A stretch of DNA of 64,000 nucleotides, taken from Desulfuromonas thiophila (GTDB taxonomy: Bacteria > Desulfobacterota > Desulfuromonadia > Desulfuromonadales > Desulfuromonadaceae). Every line of letters begins with the position of its first letter. Position 1 is the first letter of the stretch. The translations under genes and the position numbers were made by a program. Location of the stretch: contig NZ_FNAQ01000006.1 of assembly GCF_900101955.1 (NCBI RefSeq), positions 1 through 64,000 of the forward strand, read 5' to 3'. Under the pieces are notes generated by a model. The model was not told where the DNA came from, ran no database searches, and saw nothing but the letters and a program-made list of their open reading frames with translations. Below are positions 26,801 through 36,334 of this stretch, in pieces.

Positions 26801-27652
26801 ATGTATCGTGCCAAGCAGACCGGTCGCAACCGCTACCAGTTCTACCGGACCGAAATGAACCCCCGCACCCGGGATCTGTTGCTGCTTGAAGGGCAGTTGC
26901 GCCAGGCGCTGGAAAAAGAGCAGTTCGTGCTGTATTACCAGCCCAAGATTGATCTGCTCAGTGGCCGGGTGGCCGGCGCCGAAGCCCTGCTGCGTTGGCA
27001 GCATCCCGAGCGCGGTATGGTGTCGCCGGCCGATTTTATTCCGCTGGCCGAGGAGACCGGCCTGATCGTTCCCATTGGCGACTGGGTGCTGCGGCAGGCC
27101 TGCCGCCAGCTGCACCAGTGGCAACAGGCCGGTTTGCCACTGCGGCTGGCCGTCAATCTGTCGGGCCGCCAGTTCCAGCAGGAGCAGCTGCTTGACTGGC
27201 TTGACGCGGTGCTGGCCGACTGCGGCGCCACGCCGGAATCGCTGGAGCTGGAGATCACCGAAAGTGTCGCCATGCACAGTGTGGAAAACAGCATCGCCAT
27301 TCTGGGTGCCATTCGCCAGCGTGGTCTGCGTCTGGCCATTGACGATTTTGGCACCGGCTATTCCTCGCTGAGCTACCTTAAACGTTTCCCCATCAACTGC
27401 CTCAAGATTGACCAGTCCTTTATTCGCACCCTCGACAGTGATGCCAATGATGGCACCATCGCCGATTCGGTGATCGCCCTGGCCCGCGCCATGGAGTTGC
27501 AGGTGGTGGCCGAGGGTATCGAAAAGCCGGAACATCTGCAGTTTCTGCAGCAGCGCGGCTGTCATGAAGGGCAGGGTTATCTGTTCGCCCGGCCGCTGCC
27601 ATTGGCCGAATTCGAGGATTTTGTCGCCAACTGGCCGGGCTTGCCTGCATAG
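23888..27652 (+). CDS. Membrane GGDEF-EAL protein with HAMP, PAS and GAF-like domains
   Basis: The 1254-residue protein starts at GTG and has two helices (about 15-42 and 297-316) bracketing an extracytoplasmic sensor. HAMP-like, two PAS (about 385-495 and 500-620), a GAF-like region (625-800), GGDEF and EAL domains follow. The GGDEF motif RIGGDEF near 902 is intact with an upstream RxxD (REND). The EAL domain has [40 protein letters not shown] and VAEGIE, so both synthesis and hydrolysis of c-di-GMP look possible. Residues 680-756 are unusually rich in Cys and His, including QHCHCQQ. It ends 9 bp before copA, suggesting co-transcription. Confidence 0.88.
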   Translation: MNLKIPQRRQRANSLKLKISLPVALLTAVLLTLTGYSLFGLFRQELEKTIERQQGTLVGSLAAQIDDRLLAFTGYLRHVAAQTDTQVLLTPAAAARFLEQQSGGQLLFGAGLALFDAQGSLVAVSQTRPCRCLSSERLRQLLETALQSRQPQMSDFVLSQENSRTEPRVLYVFPLLRQGRVVGALGGSLVLFGPGLLNYLQAFDTGAGSYLSLSDGRQMLRLSTQEGWLQIQPLPPHQRTLRRKALVERSLTLEQTDEQDAPLLSSVQRLQQVDWALAVHQPLAEAYAPLQPLRQQLLVAVAGKIALAAVAVWLLMRQLMRPLSQLTARIAAVAETEEQQAGPAADVGEERVAGDELAVLQRSFDLMLQRIGQHRQALEEQLQQLQTLIDAIPNPVFYVDDRGCFIGCNQAFEIVFGHPRAELVGTALTGVLPAELAAIVCGRCNQPDSLHSSEQQLLFADGREHPVLFSAAAFSRAGQACHGVVGALVDISARRRAEEQLRKLGLAVEQNPNAIIVTDIQGTIEYVNPSFCHLTGYSQEEAIGQNPRILNAGSAPREYFQTLWHTILAGHDWRGELRNRKKTGELFWQHALISPLKNSRGDITHFIAIMEDITARKRAERREQLTGRVLALLSLPNERTDKIHDILELIRDFSGCASVGLRLREANQSFPYYQSVGKKPDGQECPLLPLADETLAESVAPGASDSLCSRILQGLPQGVPVDGCFTAAGSFWTNPMSHCLPLADSGLCREQHCHCQQARSMALIPLRLEDEVIGLLQLLDADERKISRDLVEFLESIASSIAIAFEHRQVTEQLQERENRLDYLRFHDSLTGLPNRQYLRQQLRQALARTRRSGQPGAVLLLDLDRFKTVNDSLGHDLGDRLLREIAARLRTNLRENDVLARIGGDEFAILFEGLRDGQQVARRVEVLMEQLTRALCIADFELYVTASIGISLFPNDSNEIEGLLQAAEVAMYRAKQTGRNRYQFYRTEMNPRTRDLLLLEGQLRQALEKEQFVLYYQPKIDLLSGRVAGAEALLRWQHPERGMVSPADFIPLAEETGLIVPIGDWVLRQACRQLHQWQQAGLPLRLAVNLSGRQFQQEQLLDWLDAVLADCGATPESLELEITESVAMHSVENSIAILGAIRQRGLRLAIDDFGTGYSSLSYLKRFPINCLKIDQSFIRTLDSDANDGTIADSVIALARAMELQVVAEGIEKPEHLQFLQQRGCHEGQGYLFARPLPLAEFEDFVANWPGLPA

Positions 27653-27661
27653 GAGCAACGG

Positions 27662-29968
27662 GTGGAGAAGTGTGCGCAGCCCCTGCGAAAGACATCCCGG
27701 ACTGTGCCACTGGTCGAACTGCTGATTGAGGGCATGCACTGCGCCAGCTGCGTGCAGCGGGTGGAGCAGGCTTTGCGCGCGCTGCCGGGCGTCACGGCGG
27801 TTTCGGTCAATCTTGCCACCGGCCGGGCGCAGGTGCGGCTGACAGCGGCTGGCGTACCGGTTGCCGAACTGGTAGCGGCGCTGACACGGGCCGGGTTCGC
27901 CGCCGAAGAGGTCAGTGACGCGGCTTTGGCGCAGCAGCACCAGCAGCAGGCGGCCGAGCAGGAGGTGCGCCAGCTGCGCCGCTCGATGGTGCTGGCCCTG
28001 GCCCTGACGCTGCCTCTGGTGGTGCTGGAGATGGGGGGCCACTTTGTGCCGCCGTTTCATCACTGGCTGCTGCGGCATCTGGGACCGCAGCCGCTGTTTA
28101 TGCTGCTGGGCTGCCTGGCGACGCTGGTGCTGTTCGGACCGGGCTGGCGTTTTCACCGGTTGGGCTGGCCGGCGCTGCTGCGCGGCGTGCCCGACATGAA
28201 CGCTCTGGTGGTGCTGGGCACCTCTGCAGCCTGGGGCTATTCGCTGGTGGCCACCCAGGCGCCCGGCCTGTTGCCTGCCGGTCAGGCGGTGGTGTACTAC
28301 GAGGCCGCTGCGGTGATCGTCAGTCTGATTCTGGTTGGCCGTTATCTGGAAGCGGTGGCAAGGGGACGCACCGGCGCCGCCATCCGCCGGTTGCTGGGGT
28401 TGCAGGCCAAGTCGGCCCACCGCCTGACGGAAGCTGGCGAGGAGGAGGTGCCGCTGGAGCAGGTGCGGGTCGGTGATCTGCTGCGGGTGCGGCCGGGCGA
28501 AACCGTGCCGGTGGATGGCGAAGTGATTGAGGGTCGCTCCCACGTTGATGAATCCATGCTCACCGGCGAGCCGTTGCCGGTGGCCAAGGAACCCGGCGCC
28601 CAGGTGGTGGGCGGCACGTTGAACACCCAGGGCAGCTTCTGTCTGCGCGCCACCCGGGTTGGCGCCGACAGCCTGCTGGCGCAGATTGTGCGCCTGGTGC
28701 AGCAGGCCCAGAGCAGTCGGCTGCCGATTCAGGCGCTGGTTGACCGGGTCATTCGCCTGTTTGTGCCGGCGGTGCTGCTGGTGGCGCTGCTCACCTTTGG
28801 TGCCTGGCTGCTGTGGGGCAACGGTCTCAGCCAGGCCTTGGTCCATGCCGTGGCGGTGTTGATCGTCGCTTGCCCCTGCGCCATGGGCCTGGCCACACCG
28901 ACCTCCATTCTGGTGGGCACCGGCCGGGCGGCCGAGTTGGGCATTCTGTTTCGCAAGGGCGATGCCCTGCAGCAGCTGTGCGCCGCCCGTCTGGTGGTGT
29001 TCGACAAAACCGGTACCCTTACCCGTGGCCGACCCGAGTTGACCGACGTGCAGCTGGCCGCCGGCGTCGAACGCGGGCCGCTGCTGCAGCAGATCGCCAG
29101 TGTCGAGGCCCTGTCGGAACATCCCATCGGCCAGGCGTTGGTGCGCGCCGCGCAGGAACAGGGTCTGCCGCTGCTGGCGGTGACGGAGTTTGTCGCCGAG
29201 CCCGGTTTCGGCGTTACCGGCCGGGTGGCCGGTTGTCAGCTGCGGATCGGCACCGAACGCTATCTGCGGCCTCTTGGTCTGGATCTGTCCTCCTTCGCCG
29301 TGGTGGCCGCGCGCCTGGCCGGTGAGGGTAAGACGCCGCTCTATGCCGCTGTCGATGACCGGCCGGTCGCGGTGCTGGCCGTGGCCGACGCCCTCAAGGA
29401 CAGCACTCCGGCGGCTCTGCAGGCCCTGCGGCAGGCCGGTATCGGGTTGGCGCTGCTGACCGGCGATCAGCAGCGCACGGCCCAGGCCATTGCCGATCGC
29501 CTTGGTATCGGTGAACTGCGGGCCCAGCTGTTGCCGGCCGACAAGGTTGACGTCCTGCGCCAATGGCAGGCCCGTCAGCGGCCGCTGGTGTTTGTTGGCG
29601 ACGGCATCAACGATGCTCCGGCGCTGGCTCAGGCCGATGTCGGCATCGCCATCGGCAGCGGTACCGATGTGGCCATCGAGGCGGCCGAGGTGGTGCTGCT
29701 GACCGGCGATCTGCGTCAGGTGGTGACCGCCATCGCCCTGTCACGTGCCACCCTGGCCAATATCCGCCAGAATCTGGTCTGGGCCTTCGGCTACAATGTG
29801 CTGCTGATTCCCCTGGCCGCCGGTCTGTTCCAGCCGCTGCTTGGTCTGCAGTTGTCGCCGGTGCTGGCGGCCCTGGCCATGACGGCATCAAGTCTGTGTG
29901 TACTGACCAACGCCCTGCGCCTGCGGCGCTTTCGGCCGGTGCCGCTTGGTGATCAAACCGCCGGTTGA
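27662..29968 (+). CDS. copA: Copper-transporting P1B-type ATPase
   Basis: The 768-residue protein starts at GTG. One N-terminal heavy-metal-associated domain carries GMHCASC (residues 24-30). Eight helices follow, with the CPC motif in [12 protein letters not shown] near 404, DKTGTLT near 448, SEHPIGQA (the P1B HP motif) near 485, and the hinge [16 protein letters not shown]. The CPC plus HMA CxxC pattern fits Cu(I) export. The following helix has [11 protein letters not shown], matching the Cu-type YN signature. It directly follows the GGDEF-EAL gene. Confidence 0.92.
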   Translation: MEKCAQPLRKTSRTVPLVELLIEGMHCASCVQRVEQALRALPGVTAVSVNLATGRAQVRLTAAGVPVAELVAALTRAGFAAEEVSDAALAQQHQQQAAEQEVRQLRRSMVLALALTLPLVVLEMGGHFVPPFHHWLLRHLGPQPLFMLLGCLATLVLFGPGWRFHRLGWPALLRGVPDMNALVVLGTSAAWGYSLVATQAPGLLPAGQAVVYYEAAAVIVSLILVGRYLEAVARGRTGAAIRRLLGLQAKSAHRLTEAGEEEVPLEQVRVGDLLRVRPGETVPVDGEVIEGRSHVDESMLTGEPLPVAKEPGAQVVGGTLNTQGSFCLRATRVGADSLLAQIVRLVQQAQSSRLPIQALVDRVIRLFVPAVLLVALLTFGAWLLWGNGLSQALVHAVAVLIVACPCAMGLATPTSILVGTGRAAELGILFRKGDALQQLCAARLVVFDKTGTLTRGRPELTDVQLAAGVERGPLLQQIASVEALSEHPIGQALVRAAQEQGLPLLAVTEFVAEPGFGVTGRVAGCQLRIGTERYLRPLGLDLSSFAVVAARLAGEGKTPLYAAVDDRPVAVLAVADALKDSTPAALQALRQAGIGLALLTGDQQRTAQAIADRLGIGELRAQLLPADKVDVLRQWQARQRPLVFVGDGINDAPALAQADVGIAIGSGTDVAIEAAEVVLLTGDLRQVVTAIALSRATLANIRQNLVWAFGYNVLLIPLAAGLFQPLLGLQLSPVLAALAMTASSLCVLTNALRLRRFRPVPLGDQTAG

Positions 29969-30005
29969 CGGCGTCAACAATCGCACCTGCCGTCGTGCCC
30001 CGCTT

Positions 30006-30034
30006 TTGACATTCGCCGCCCAAGCGGCTACAGT
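30006..30034 (+). promoter_or_regulatory. Sigma-70 promoter of the DAHP synthase gene
   Basis: A consensus TTGACA (30006-30011) is followed after exactly 17 bases by TACAGT (30029-30034), 60 bp upstream of the start at 30094. A perfect 7-1-7 palindrome (29964-29978, GTTGACG/CGTCAAC) overlapping the copA stop lies upstream. Confidence 0.65.
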
Positions 30035-30093
30035 GCCGTGGTTATCTGTTCGCCCGGCTGTCCCGTCCCGTCTTCCAGCAGAAGGTACGCCCC

Positions 30094-31155
30094 ATGTTCC
30101 GCACCAACAATCTCAATATCAAAGGCTTTGTCGAGGTTATCGCTCCGGCTGATCTTAAGCAGGTGTTCCCCCAGTCTGAAGCCGCATCGGAATTTGTCGC
30201 CCGCTCACGCCGCCAGGTGATCGATATTCTGGAAAACCGCGACCCCCGCCTGATGGTTGTCGTCGGCCCCTGCTCCATTCATGATCCCCAGGCCGCTCTC
30301 GACTATGCCCGCCGGCTGGCGCGCCTGAGCCACGAACTGCAGGATCAGCTGCTGCTGGTGATGCGTGTCTATTTCGAAAAACCGCGCACCACCGTCGGCT
30401 GGAAGGGTCTGATCAACGACCCCGACCTGAATGGCACCCATCAGATCTCCAAGGGGCTGGGCGTGGCTCGCCAGCTGTTCTGCGCCATCACCGATCTGAA
30501 GCTGGCCATCGCCACCGAGATGCTCGATACCATCACGCCGCAGTATTTCGCCGACCTGATCAGCTGGGGCGCCATCGGCGCACGCACCACCGAATCGCAG
30601 CCCCACCGCGAGATGTCCAGCGGCCTGTCCTTCCCCGTCGGCTTCAAGAACAGTACCGACGGCAACCTGCGCATTGCCATGGATGCCATGAGCGCCGCCG
30701 CGCACTCGCACAGCTTTCTCGGCATCAACCGCACCGGCCGCATCTCCATTGTGCAGACCAGTGGCAATCCCCATGTCCATATCGTGCTGCGCGGCGGTAG
30801 CGCCGGACCGAATTACCAACGCCAGGCCATTGCCGAAACCGAAGCCGAACTGGCCAAACGCCAGCTGTCCGGCGCCATTATGGTCGATTGCAGCCACGCC
30901 AATTCCAACAAGGATCACCGCCGCCAGCCGCAGGTGGCCCAGGAAGTGGTCGATCAGATCGCCGCCGGCAACCGCTCCATCCGCGCCCTGATGATCGAAA
31001 GCAATCTGGAAGAAGGCAGCCAGCCCGTCGGTGACCCCTGCAGTCTGCGCTATGGCGTGTCCATCACCGACAAATGCATCGACTGGGCCACCACCGAACC
31101 CCTGCTGCGCGACATCTATGCCCGCCTGGCCGAACTGGGCGGCCGGCCACTGTAG
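30094..31155 (+). CDS. 3-deoxy-7-phosphoheptulonate (DAHP) synthase, AroF/AroG type
   Basis: The 353-residue enzyme condenses phosphoenolpyruvate and erythrose 4-phosphate, the first step of the shikimate pathway. Signatures are VVGPCSIHDP, MRVYFEKPRTTVGWKGLI, IGARTTESQPHREMSSGLS, PVGFKNSTDGNL, HIVLRGG, DCSHANSNKDH and the C-terminal VSITDKCIDW. Which effector inhibits it cannot be read from the sequence with certainty. It has its own promoter and is followed by a strong terminator. Confidence 0.93.
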   Translation: MFRTNNLNIKGFVEVIAPADLKQVFPQSEAASEFVARSRRQVIDILENRDPRLMVVVGPCSIHDPQAALDYARRLARLSHELQDQLLLVMRVYFEKPRTTVGWKGLINDPDLNGTHQISKGLGVARQLFCAITDLKLAIATEMLDTITPQYFADLISWGAIGARTTESQPHREMSSGLSFPVGFKNSTDGNLRIAMDAMSAAAHSHSFLGINRTGRISIVQTSGNPHVHIVLRGGSAGPNYQRQAIAETEAELAKRQLSGAIMVDCSHANSNKDHRRQPQVAQEVVDQIAAGNRSIRALMIESNLEEGSQPVGDPCSLRYGVSITDKCIDWATTEPLLRDIYARLAELGGRPL

Positions 31156-31180
31156 CCGTTGTTCACCAGATTCTGGATAC

Positions 31181-31212
31181 AAAAAAGGGACCCATTGCGG
31201 TCCCTTTTTTTG
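31181..31212. terminator. Rho-independent terminator after DAHP synthase
   Basis: A 12-bp stem (31181-31192 with 31199-31210, core GGGACC/GGTCCC) with a 6-base loop is bounded by an A-run on one side and a T-run on the other. It can serve both the aro gene and the convergent membrane gene at 31237. Confidence 0.9.
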
Positions 31213-31236
31213 TCGGCATTGCGCTTCGCTGGGCGG

Positions 31237-31593
31237 TTACAGCAGCCAGCGGTGCGGATTGGTCAGCGGCGCGCCGTTGCCGAGCTGTTTCAGGCCGGTG
31301 ATGCAGCGGATGATCAGCCAGAGGGTGGCGAACAGCAGCACGAAATAGCCGATCAGCACCGGAGTGAGCAGACCGCCGATGAAGAGGTAGAGCAGGCCGA
31401 TCCAGAAGGTGCGGATCTGAAAGTGGTAATGGCTGCGCAGCCAGTCGGGTGCATCGCTGCGGTAGACGTAGGCGATGATCAAGCCGATGATGGCGGTAAG
31501 GCCGAAAACCAGTCCGATCAGATACAGAATGTAGACGATTTTTGCCGGTCCGCTGCCGTTGGCGGGCTGGGGTGGCAGCACGGTGACGCTCAT
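31237..31593 (-). CDS. DUF4870-like small membrane protein
   Basis: The 118-residue protein has three predicted helices: IVYILYLIGLVFGLTAIIGL, FWIGLLYLFIGGLLTPVLIG and a third at the C-terminus. The segment DAPDWLRSHYHFQIRTFW between them matches the DUF4870/TM2-like pattern of SH-HFQxRTFW. The function is unknown. The start overlaps the stop of the upstream gene by four bases, so it is the last gene of the LemA/GIDE operon. Confidence 0.7.
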   Translation of the reverse strand: MSVTVLPPQPANGSGPAKIVYILYLIGLVFGLTAIIGLIIAYVYRSDAPDWLRSHYHFQIRTFWIGLLYLFIGGLLTPVLIGYFVLLFATLWLIIRCITGLKQLGNGAPLTNPHRWLL

Positions 31594-31943
31594 TGCGGCC
31601 GCTGCGCTGCGCTGGTGGTGGCCGGAAAACTGGCGGCGATTTTGTCTTTGGCGGCCTGCAGTTCCTGCGCCAGCCGCTGGCGGCCGGCTTCGCTCAGTTG
31701 CAGGTTGCCATCGGCGGTGGTTTGCAGATACTGCTGTTTCTCCAGCAGGTCGAGGGTTTTGCCGAGGGTCAGCTTGACCTTTTCCGGTGGCGTCGGGTCG
31801 CCGACCATTTCGGCGAAGCGGGCCGCCAGTTCGGTGTTGCGGGGGTTGATCAGCTGCTTGCGGCTGAAGGGGGCATCGCTGGCGATCTTGCTCAGCAGCA
31901 GAAAGACGACGGTCTGCCAGCGCGGGCTGGGGTTGATGGCCAT
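31590..31943 (-). CDS. Small soluble protein of unknown function in the lemA operon
   Basis: The 117-residue protein starts MAINPSPRWQTVVFLLLSKI and contains segments like a winged-helix fold: RWQTVVFLLLSK, LGKTLDLLEKQQYLQTT and GNLQLSEAGRQRLAQEL. The pattern of a helix pair followed by a short hairpin and 'LSEAGRQRL' resembles replication- or PadR-type winged helices, but this is weak. It starts 36 bp after lemA, with AGGAGACCC upstream, and overlaps the next gene. Confidence 0.6.
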   Translation of the reverse strand: MAINPSPRWQTVVFLLLSKIASDAPFSRKQLINPRNTELAARFAEMVGDPTPPEKVKLTLGKTLDLLEKQQYLQTTADGNLQLSEAGRQRLAQELQAAKDKIAASFPATTSAAQRPQ

Positions 31944-31979
31944 GAAGCGGGTCTCCTGAAGAGGGTTCGGGGGTTTGAG

Positions 31980-32549
31980 TTACGGACGCTGGAACTGAAT
32001 GGCGACATCGGCGCGGTGGGCGGGGTCAATCTTCCACAGCCGGCGGTCGCTGAAACGGAACTGGCGGGCGATCAGCAGATCGGGGAACTGGGCGATGCGG
32101 ATGTTGTAGAGGTTGACGTGTTCGTTGAACAGTTCGCGCCGGTCGGCAATCTGGTTTTCCAGCTCGCTGATGCGCTGGCTCAGGCCACGGAACAGGCTGT
32201 CGGCCTTGAGGTCGGGATAGCGTTCCACCACGGCGAAGAGGGAGCGCAGGGTGTCGCTGAGCAGATTCTGGGCCTGCTGCTGGGCCTGTTCACCGCGGGC
32301 GCTGGCCACCTGGGAGCGGGCCTGGATGACGGCTTCAAGGGTGTCGCGTTCGTGTTCCATGTAGCGCTGGCACACCTCGACCAGTTTGGGCAGTTCGTCG
32401 AACCGCTGCTTGAGGAGGATATCGATGTTGCTCCAGGCCTTGTCGCAGTCATTGTGCATGCGCACCAGGCCGTTGTAGATCAGGATGGCGTAGCCGATCA
32501 GGGCCAGCACTGCCAGCAGCACTAGCGCCAGTACGATTGTTGTGATCAT
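31980..32549 (-). CDS. lemA: LemA family protein
   Basis: The 189-residue protein has one N-terminal helix (TIVLALVLLAVLALIGYAIL) and then the long helical LemA domain with IYNGLVRMHNDCDKAWSNID, QRFDELPKLVEVCQRYMEHE and the ending LYNIRIAQFPDLLIARQFRF. LemA proteins are membrane-anchored with the domain on the outer face; their role is unclear, although some are tied to envelope stress or transport. The ATG at 32549 has AGGAG eight bases upstream. It follows the GIDE gene by 34 bp. Confidence 0.9.
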   Translation of the reverse strand: MITTIVLALVLLAVLALIGYAILIYNGLVRMHNDCDKAWSNIDILLKQRFDELPKLVEVCQRYMEHERDTLEAVIQARSQVASARGEQAQQQAQNLLSDTLRSLFAVVERYPDLKADSLFRGLSQRISELENQIADRRELFNEHVNLYNIRIAQFPDLLIARQFRFSDRRLWKIDPAHRADVAIQFQRP

Positions 32550-32583
32550 GGTCAGGACTCCTGTTGATAAGAGGGTGCGGCCA

Positions 32584-34551
32584 TCAGCAACCGGGCCACA
32601 GGGTGAAATAGCTGCCGGCCAGCAGCAGAGCCCAGACGGCCAGCGCCACGCCGACGAGCAGCAGCAGGACGAAGCTGAGGCCATAGCCGCGACCAAGCTC
32701 GGTTTCGGACAGCTGCTCGGCAATGAGAAAGGGTTGCCAGCGCCCCGGTGGCCGGCCGACCCAGGTTTCGGCTTCGGCTTCGCGGTCGGGCCGCAGTTGC
32801 TCCAGCAAGAGTTGACGCTGCTGCTCCTGGCGGGCTTCGTCCCATTCCTGGCTGTCGATCCGGCCATCGCCGTTGCGGTCGTAATCGCGCAGTTTTGCGC
32901 GATCCTGTTTGAGGTCGCGCAGGCGCTGACGCAACAGACCCTGCCGGTCGGCGTGCTGCCGGCGGCTGTGAGCGTAGCCCAGCACATAGAGGGGGGCACC
33001 GTCGGCGATGATCTCTTCGCGCCATTTTTCATTGTTGGCCAGGCCGGTGGCCAGCGGCAGATGGCTGTTGCCGAAGATCTCCTGGGTCTGACTAGGGCGC
33101 AGGCGCGCGCCGGCCGGATCGATACGGATGCTGCCGGTAGCGTCTTCCAGCGCAAAGGGCACGGCCCCGCTGCTGCGGCTGCTGACCAGATCCCAGCCGT
33201 TGTCCTTGGCATTGCGCCGGTAGCGCTTCAGACTGTAATAGACGCAGGGTAGCTGCGTCAGTGGCGAAACCAAAGCGTACAGCCGCCGTGCCTGGCCCTG
33301 AATCTCGACCCGGCCCATGGCCAGCGAGCGGATGCGGCTGGTGGGCGTGTGGGCGATGCAGTGTTTCAGGTGCAGGGCGCGAAAGGCGCTGATCAGGCAC
33401 AGCAGCGCCGCGCCAGCGGCCAGCAGGCCGCTGTGCAGCAAGCCGCCCAGCAGCGGGCGCAGCCAGTGGGGTTGTAGCTGGGTCAGCAGCGCGGTCAGGC
33501 TGGCAATTGCGAAAACGGCCAGTTGCGCGGGCGCCAACGGCCAGCGCCGCCCGGCCAGGGCGGCGCCTTCAGGCGGGGGTGGCAGGGGTGCCGGAGCGCT
33601 GTCCGGCGTTGGCGGATTGGCCGCTGTTTCGCTCGGGGCCGTGGCGGCTGTGTCGCCCAGAGGGGACGGCAGGGTTGCGCCGGCTGCCAGCAGGATGCCG
33701 TTTTCTGCCCCGGTCAGAGCGGCGGGCTGTTCGACCGCCGACTGGAGCGCGTTGGCCTGCTCGATGGTCGCCATCAGCTGGCCGTAGCCGGTCAGCGCCT
33801 GGGCGTTGCGTTGCAGTTCGGCCTCGTCGGTTGCTGGCAGCTGCAGCGGGTAATCGGGCAGAAAGGCCAGGCCCAGGGTCTGGTGGAGGGATGCGGCCGG
33901 GCAGCACTGGCGGATGCGCTGCAGCAGCGCCAGCAGGTTGGCGTTGCGGCTCAAGCTGGCCTGGTCGCCGAGCTGGCGGTGGTCGAAGCTGCCGGGGCGG
34001 ATGCGCACGGCCCGCAGCAGGGTGCCGCTGGCGTCGCGCCAGTACAGATCCAGCCGCGGCTGATGTTGAAAGATGTCCTTTTCCAGTCGTTGCAGGCTGG
34101 CGGCGGCGCTGTCGGCGCCCTGACCGTAGCTGTGGCGGGCCAGCTGGCGCCGCAGATGTGCGGCGACGGCCTGACCGGACAGGTCGGCCACAATCAGCAG
34201 CGGCGCGGGATCATCCGCTGTCAGTTCGAAGCGGCCGGCGTCGCAGTGGAACCACAGGCTTTCGTCGCGCTGCTCAAAGGTTTGCAGCGGGCGGGGCGGG
34301 CACGCTGGTGGTGACGGTGCCGGCAGCAGCCAGCAGGCCCAGCCGGCATCGGCGAGCAGGGGCGTCAGCGCTTCCAGGGTGTTGCGCGGTCCGCGCGCCA
34401 GTTCGGCAATGCCGAGACCTTTGAGACGTTGGCCGCAGCTGTAGGCATCGGGACCACCGGCGGCGGCCAGCTGTCGGCACAGGGCGCTGAGCTGTGGCGC
34501 GGCCGGTTGGGCCTGAACGTACAGGCGACAGTCGTCAGCGTTGACAGCCAT
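32584..34551 (-). CDS. GIDE-domain membrane protein with an EF-hand motif
   Basis: The 655-residue protein starts MAVNADDCRLYVQAQ. An N-terminal soluble region is followed by a proline-rich linker, two to three helices around 325-385, a GIDE-type domain (about 400-540, with PCVYYSLKRYRR and PFALEDATGSIRID), and an EF-hand-like loop DYDRNGDGRIDS near 556-567. A final helix lies at about 630-650. GIDE is the non-RING domain of the mitochondrial E3 ligase MUL1; in bacteria such proteins often neighbour LemA, but their function is unknown. The start at 34551 is preferred over an in-frame start at 34632, which overlaps the upstream gene. It overlaps that gene's end by 17 bases. Confidence 0.75.
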   Translation of the reverse strand: MAVNADDCRLYVQAQPAAPQLSALCRQLAAAGGPDAYSCGQRLKGLGIAELARGPRNTLEALTPLLADAGWACWLLPAPSPPACPPRPLQTFEQRDESLWFHCDAGRFELTADDPAPLLIVADLSGQAVAAHLRRQLARHSYGQGADSAAASLQRLEKDIFQHQPRLDLYWRDASGTLLRAVRIRPGSFDHRQLGDQASLSRNANLLALLQRIRQCCPAASLHQTLGLAFLPDYPLQLPATDEAELQRNAQALTGYGQLMATIEQANALQSAVEQPAALTGAENGILLAAGATLPSPLGDTAATAPSETAANPPTPDSAPAPLPPPPEGAALAGRRWPLAPAQLAVFAIASLTALLTQLQPHWLRPLLGGLLHSGLLAAGAALLCLISAFRALHLKHCIAHTPTSRIRSLAMGRVEIQGQARRLYALVSPLTQLPCVYYSLKRYRRNAKDNGWDLVSSRSSGAVPFALEDATGSIRIDPAGARLRPSQTQEIFGNSHLPLATGLANNEKWREEIIADGAPLYVLGYAHSRRQHADRQGLLRQRLRDLKQDRAKLRDYDRNGDGRIDSQEWDEARQEQQRQLLLEQLRPDREAEAETWVGRPPGRWQPFLIAEQLSETELGRGYGLSFVLLLLVGVALAVWALLLAGSYFTLWPGC

Positions 34552-34705
34552 GGCTGGCTGTGGCGGCTGCCGGCCGGGGCGGCGCGCTGCTGTCGCTGCG
34601 GGCGATGTTGCAGCTTTTGACCAGCAGGGCAAAGGCCATCAGGGCCAGCAGCAGCAGGAAAAAGCCCAGATAGTTTTCCGATTTTAAAGGTGCAGAGGGT
34701 TTCAT
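34535..34705 (-). CDS. Small single-helix membrane protein upstream of the GIDE gene
   Basis: Fifty-six residues start MKPSAPLKSENYLGFFLLLL, with one strong helix (NYLGFFLLLLALMAFALLVK) and a basic, alanine/proline-rich tail. The ATG at 34705 has an AGGA-like site. It overlaps the start of the GIDE gene, as expected for a translationally coupled first gene of the LemA operon. No family is recognised. The helix supports a real gene despite its size. Confidence 0.5.
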   Translation of the reverse strand: MKPSAPLKSENYLGFFLLLLALMAFALLVKSCNIARSDSSAPPRPAAATASHGCQR

Positions 34706-34987
34706 GAATCCTGTGGCGTGTTGGAGAAGAAGAAAGTGGTTTGGCGGCACGGCGGCTTGGCACGAAGTTGGCTTCAGCCGGACGGTGTGACCGTCGGATC
34801 GCGCCGGACGGGGGACCGAGTGACCAGAGGCTGGCAGGAGGGCGTCCGTTGGCGGTCTGGCCGAGTCAAATGGCGTTACCAGTCTGACAGTGTAAACCAG
34901 GAATTGTCACAGCGGCAACCGCTTTCCCGTCGGATTCGGTGGGCGGGTCAACGGAGCGGCCTGGTGTGAGTGGGAGGAAGCCGGACG
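34706..34987. other. Divergent intergenic region (LemA operon / porin)
   Basis: About 280 bases hold no supported gene. They separate the divergent LemA/GIDE operon and the porin gene and should contain both promoters. No clear -35/-10 pair, riboswitch or repeat was identified. Confidence 0.4.
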
Positions 34988-36310
34988 ATGCAGGAGGTGC
35001 AGGTGAAACGGGCGGGAAGGGTGCTGGCGGGATTGGTGTTGGCGCTGCTGCTGGGAGTGTCGCCGGCAGCGGCGGTGAACTGGCTGATGCTGCAGGGAGC
35101 GGAGCCTGCCGATGCGGATTGGCTGCGGCTGGGCGGTTTTGTGCAGTTGGAATACCACAACGCCGGTGGTGGGCAGCTGCCGGCCGGGCCCTTTGCCGGT
35201 CAGCCCCTCGCGGCGGGGCAGGTGGGGCCGTTGCAGCGCTCGTCGGTTGCCACCGAACTGCGCAAGCTGCAGCTGGCGGCGCGCGGCCGGTTGCACCCAT
35301 CACTGAACTACAGCCTTAAAACCATCAGCGGTGACAACGGCGCCAGCCGCATTGACGGCGGCAATCGCCTGCGTCTGATCGAAGCCAGCCTGACCTGGCG
35401 ATTGCCGCTGGGCCCCTATCTGCGGCTGGGGCTGTTCAAGCCGCCCGGCGCCGAAGAGATCAGCGGTTTTTCTCCGCCCAACCAGTATGTCAATCTGACC
35501 AATGGCGCCAACCTGTTGTTGCAGGAACGTTTTTTTCGTGAGGATGGCAGCGATCCGCAGTTCGCCAATGAACCCGGTATCTGTGGCTGCTGTCGCGATC
35601 TGGGGCTGCTGCTGTTTGATGCCCAGCGGCTGGCCGACTGGGAATGGAGTTATGGTGCTGCCCTGACCCAGGGCTATGGTCTGCGGCTGAATGACCCCAA
35701 TGACCACCCCGATCTGTATCTGTATCTGGCTCTCGAACGGTTGTGGGGGGAACGAAAGGGAATGCAGCGGCTGGGTTGGAAGCTGTTTGGCTGGTGGCAG
35801 GAGGGCCGCCGTGATCTGACTGATGGTTTGACAGGGCGGACGCAGGATTACCGCCGCTGCCGTTTCGGTGGTGGGACGGCGCTGCAGACGGATCGCTTGC
35901 GGCTGGTGGCGGAGATCATCAAGGCGAAGGGGATGATCGAGTTCGGCACCGATGGCAGCGCCCTGGCGGGCAGTCGCAGTAATGATGGCCGATGGGTTGC
36001 CAGTTACAACGTGTTGCCGCGTGATCAGGCCCTGGCCTGGTCGCTGGATGCCGGTTGGCGGCTGTGGCGCGGCCTGTGGCTTGATGGTCGTTATGACCGT
36101 CTCGATCTGGCCACCGAGATTACCGGGGAGCGGGAGCTGCGCACCTGGACGGCGGGGTTGAGCTGGCGCATGCCCAGCGGCCTGCAGCTCAAGTGCAATT
36201 ACGAATGGCGGGAGGGGCGGGCGCCCCATCAGCCGCGGCAGTCGGCTGTTAACCAGATTCTGGCCGAGTTGCCCAACCGCCTGTCGTGTCAGCTGCTTTA
36301 CCTGTTCTGA
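34988..36310 (+). CDS. Outer-membrane porin-like beta-barrel protein
   Basis: The 440-residue protein has a signal peptide (RAGRVLAGLVLALLLGVSPAAA). Alternating hydrophobic and polar strands follow, with a terminal LSCQLLYLF ending in Phe, the outer-membrane assembly signal. The segment RLRLIEASLTWRLPLGPYLRLGLFKPPGAEE resembles the OprO/OprP (phosphate-selective porin) family, where conserved 'G.fk.p...E' loops occur. The substrate is unknown. Two Cys pairs (CGCCRD) occur in a loop. Two starts are possible: ATG 34988 (GGAGG nine bases upstream) or GTG 35003 (AGGAGG closer); both give a good signal peptide. Confidence 0.75.
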   Translation: MQEVQVKRAGRVLAGLVLALLLGVSPAAAVNWLMLQGAEPADADWLRLGGFVQLEYHNAGGGQLPAGPFAGQPLAAGQVGPLQRSSVATELRKLQLAARGRLHPSLNYSLKTISGDNGASRIDGGNRLRLIEASLTWRLPLGPYLRLGLFKPPGAEEISGFSPPNQYVNLTNGANLLLQERFFREDGSDPQFANEPGICGCCRDLGLLLFDAQRLADWEWSYGAALTQGYGLRLNDPNDHPDLYLYLALERLWGERKGMQRLGWKLFGWWQEGRRDLTDGLTGRTQDYRRCRFGGGTALQTDRLRLVAEIIKAKGMIEFGTDGSALAGSRSNDGRWVASYNVLPRDQALAWSLDAGWRLWRGLWLDGRYDRLDLATEITGERELRTWTAGLSWRMPSGLQLKCNYEWREGRAPHQPRQSAVNQILAELPNRLSCQLLYLF

Positions 36311-36334
36311 GGCTCTGTGGCCGGTGCAGCGGTG

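Noticed and set aside
24362-29563. A 1733-codon antisense open frame covering the GGDEF-EAL and copA genes
   Set aside because: It mirrors two well-supported genes, is low-complexity Gln/Gly/His/Arg-rich, has no ribosome site or recognisable domain, and results from the scarcity of TTA/CTA/TCA in the sense codons.
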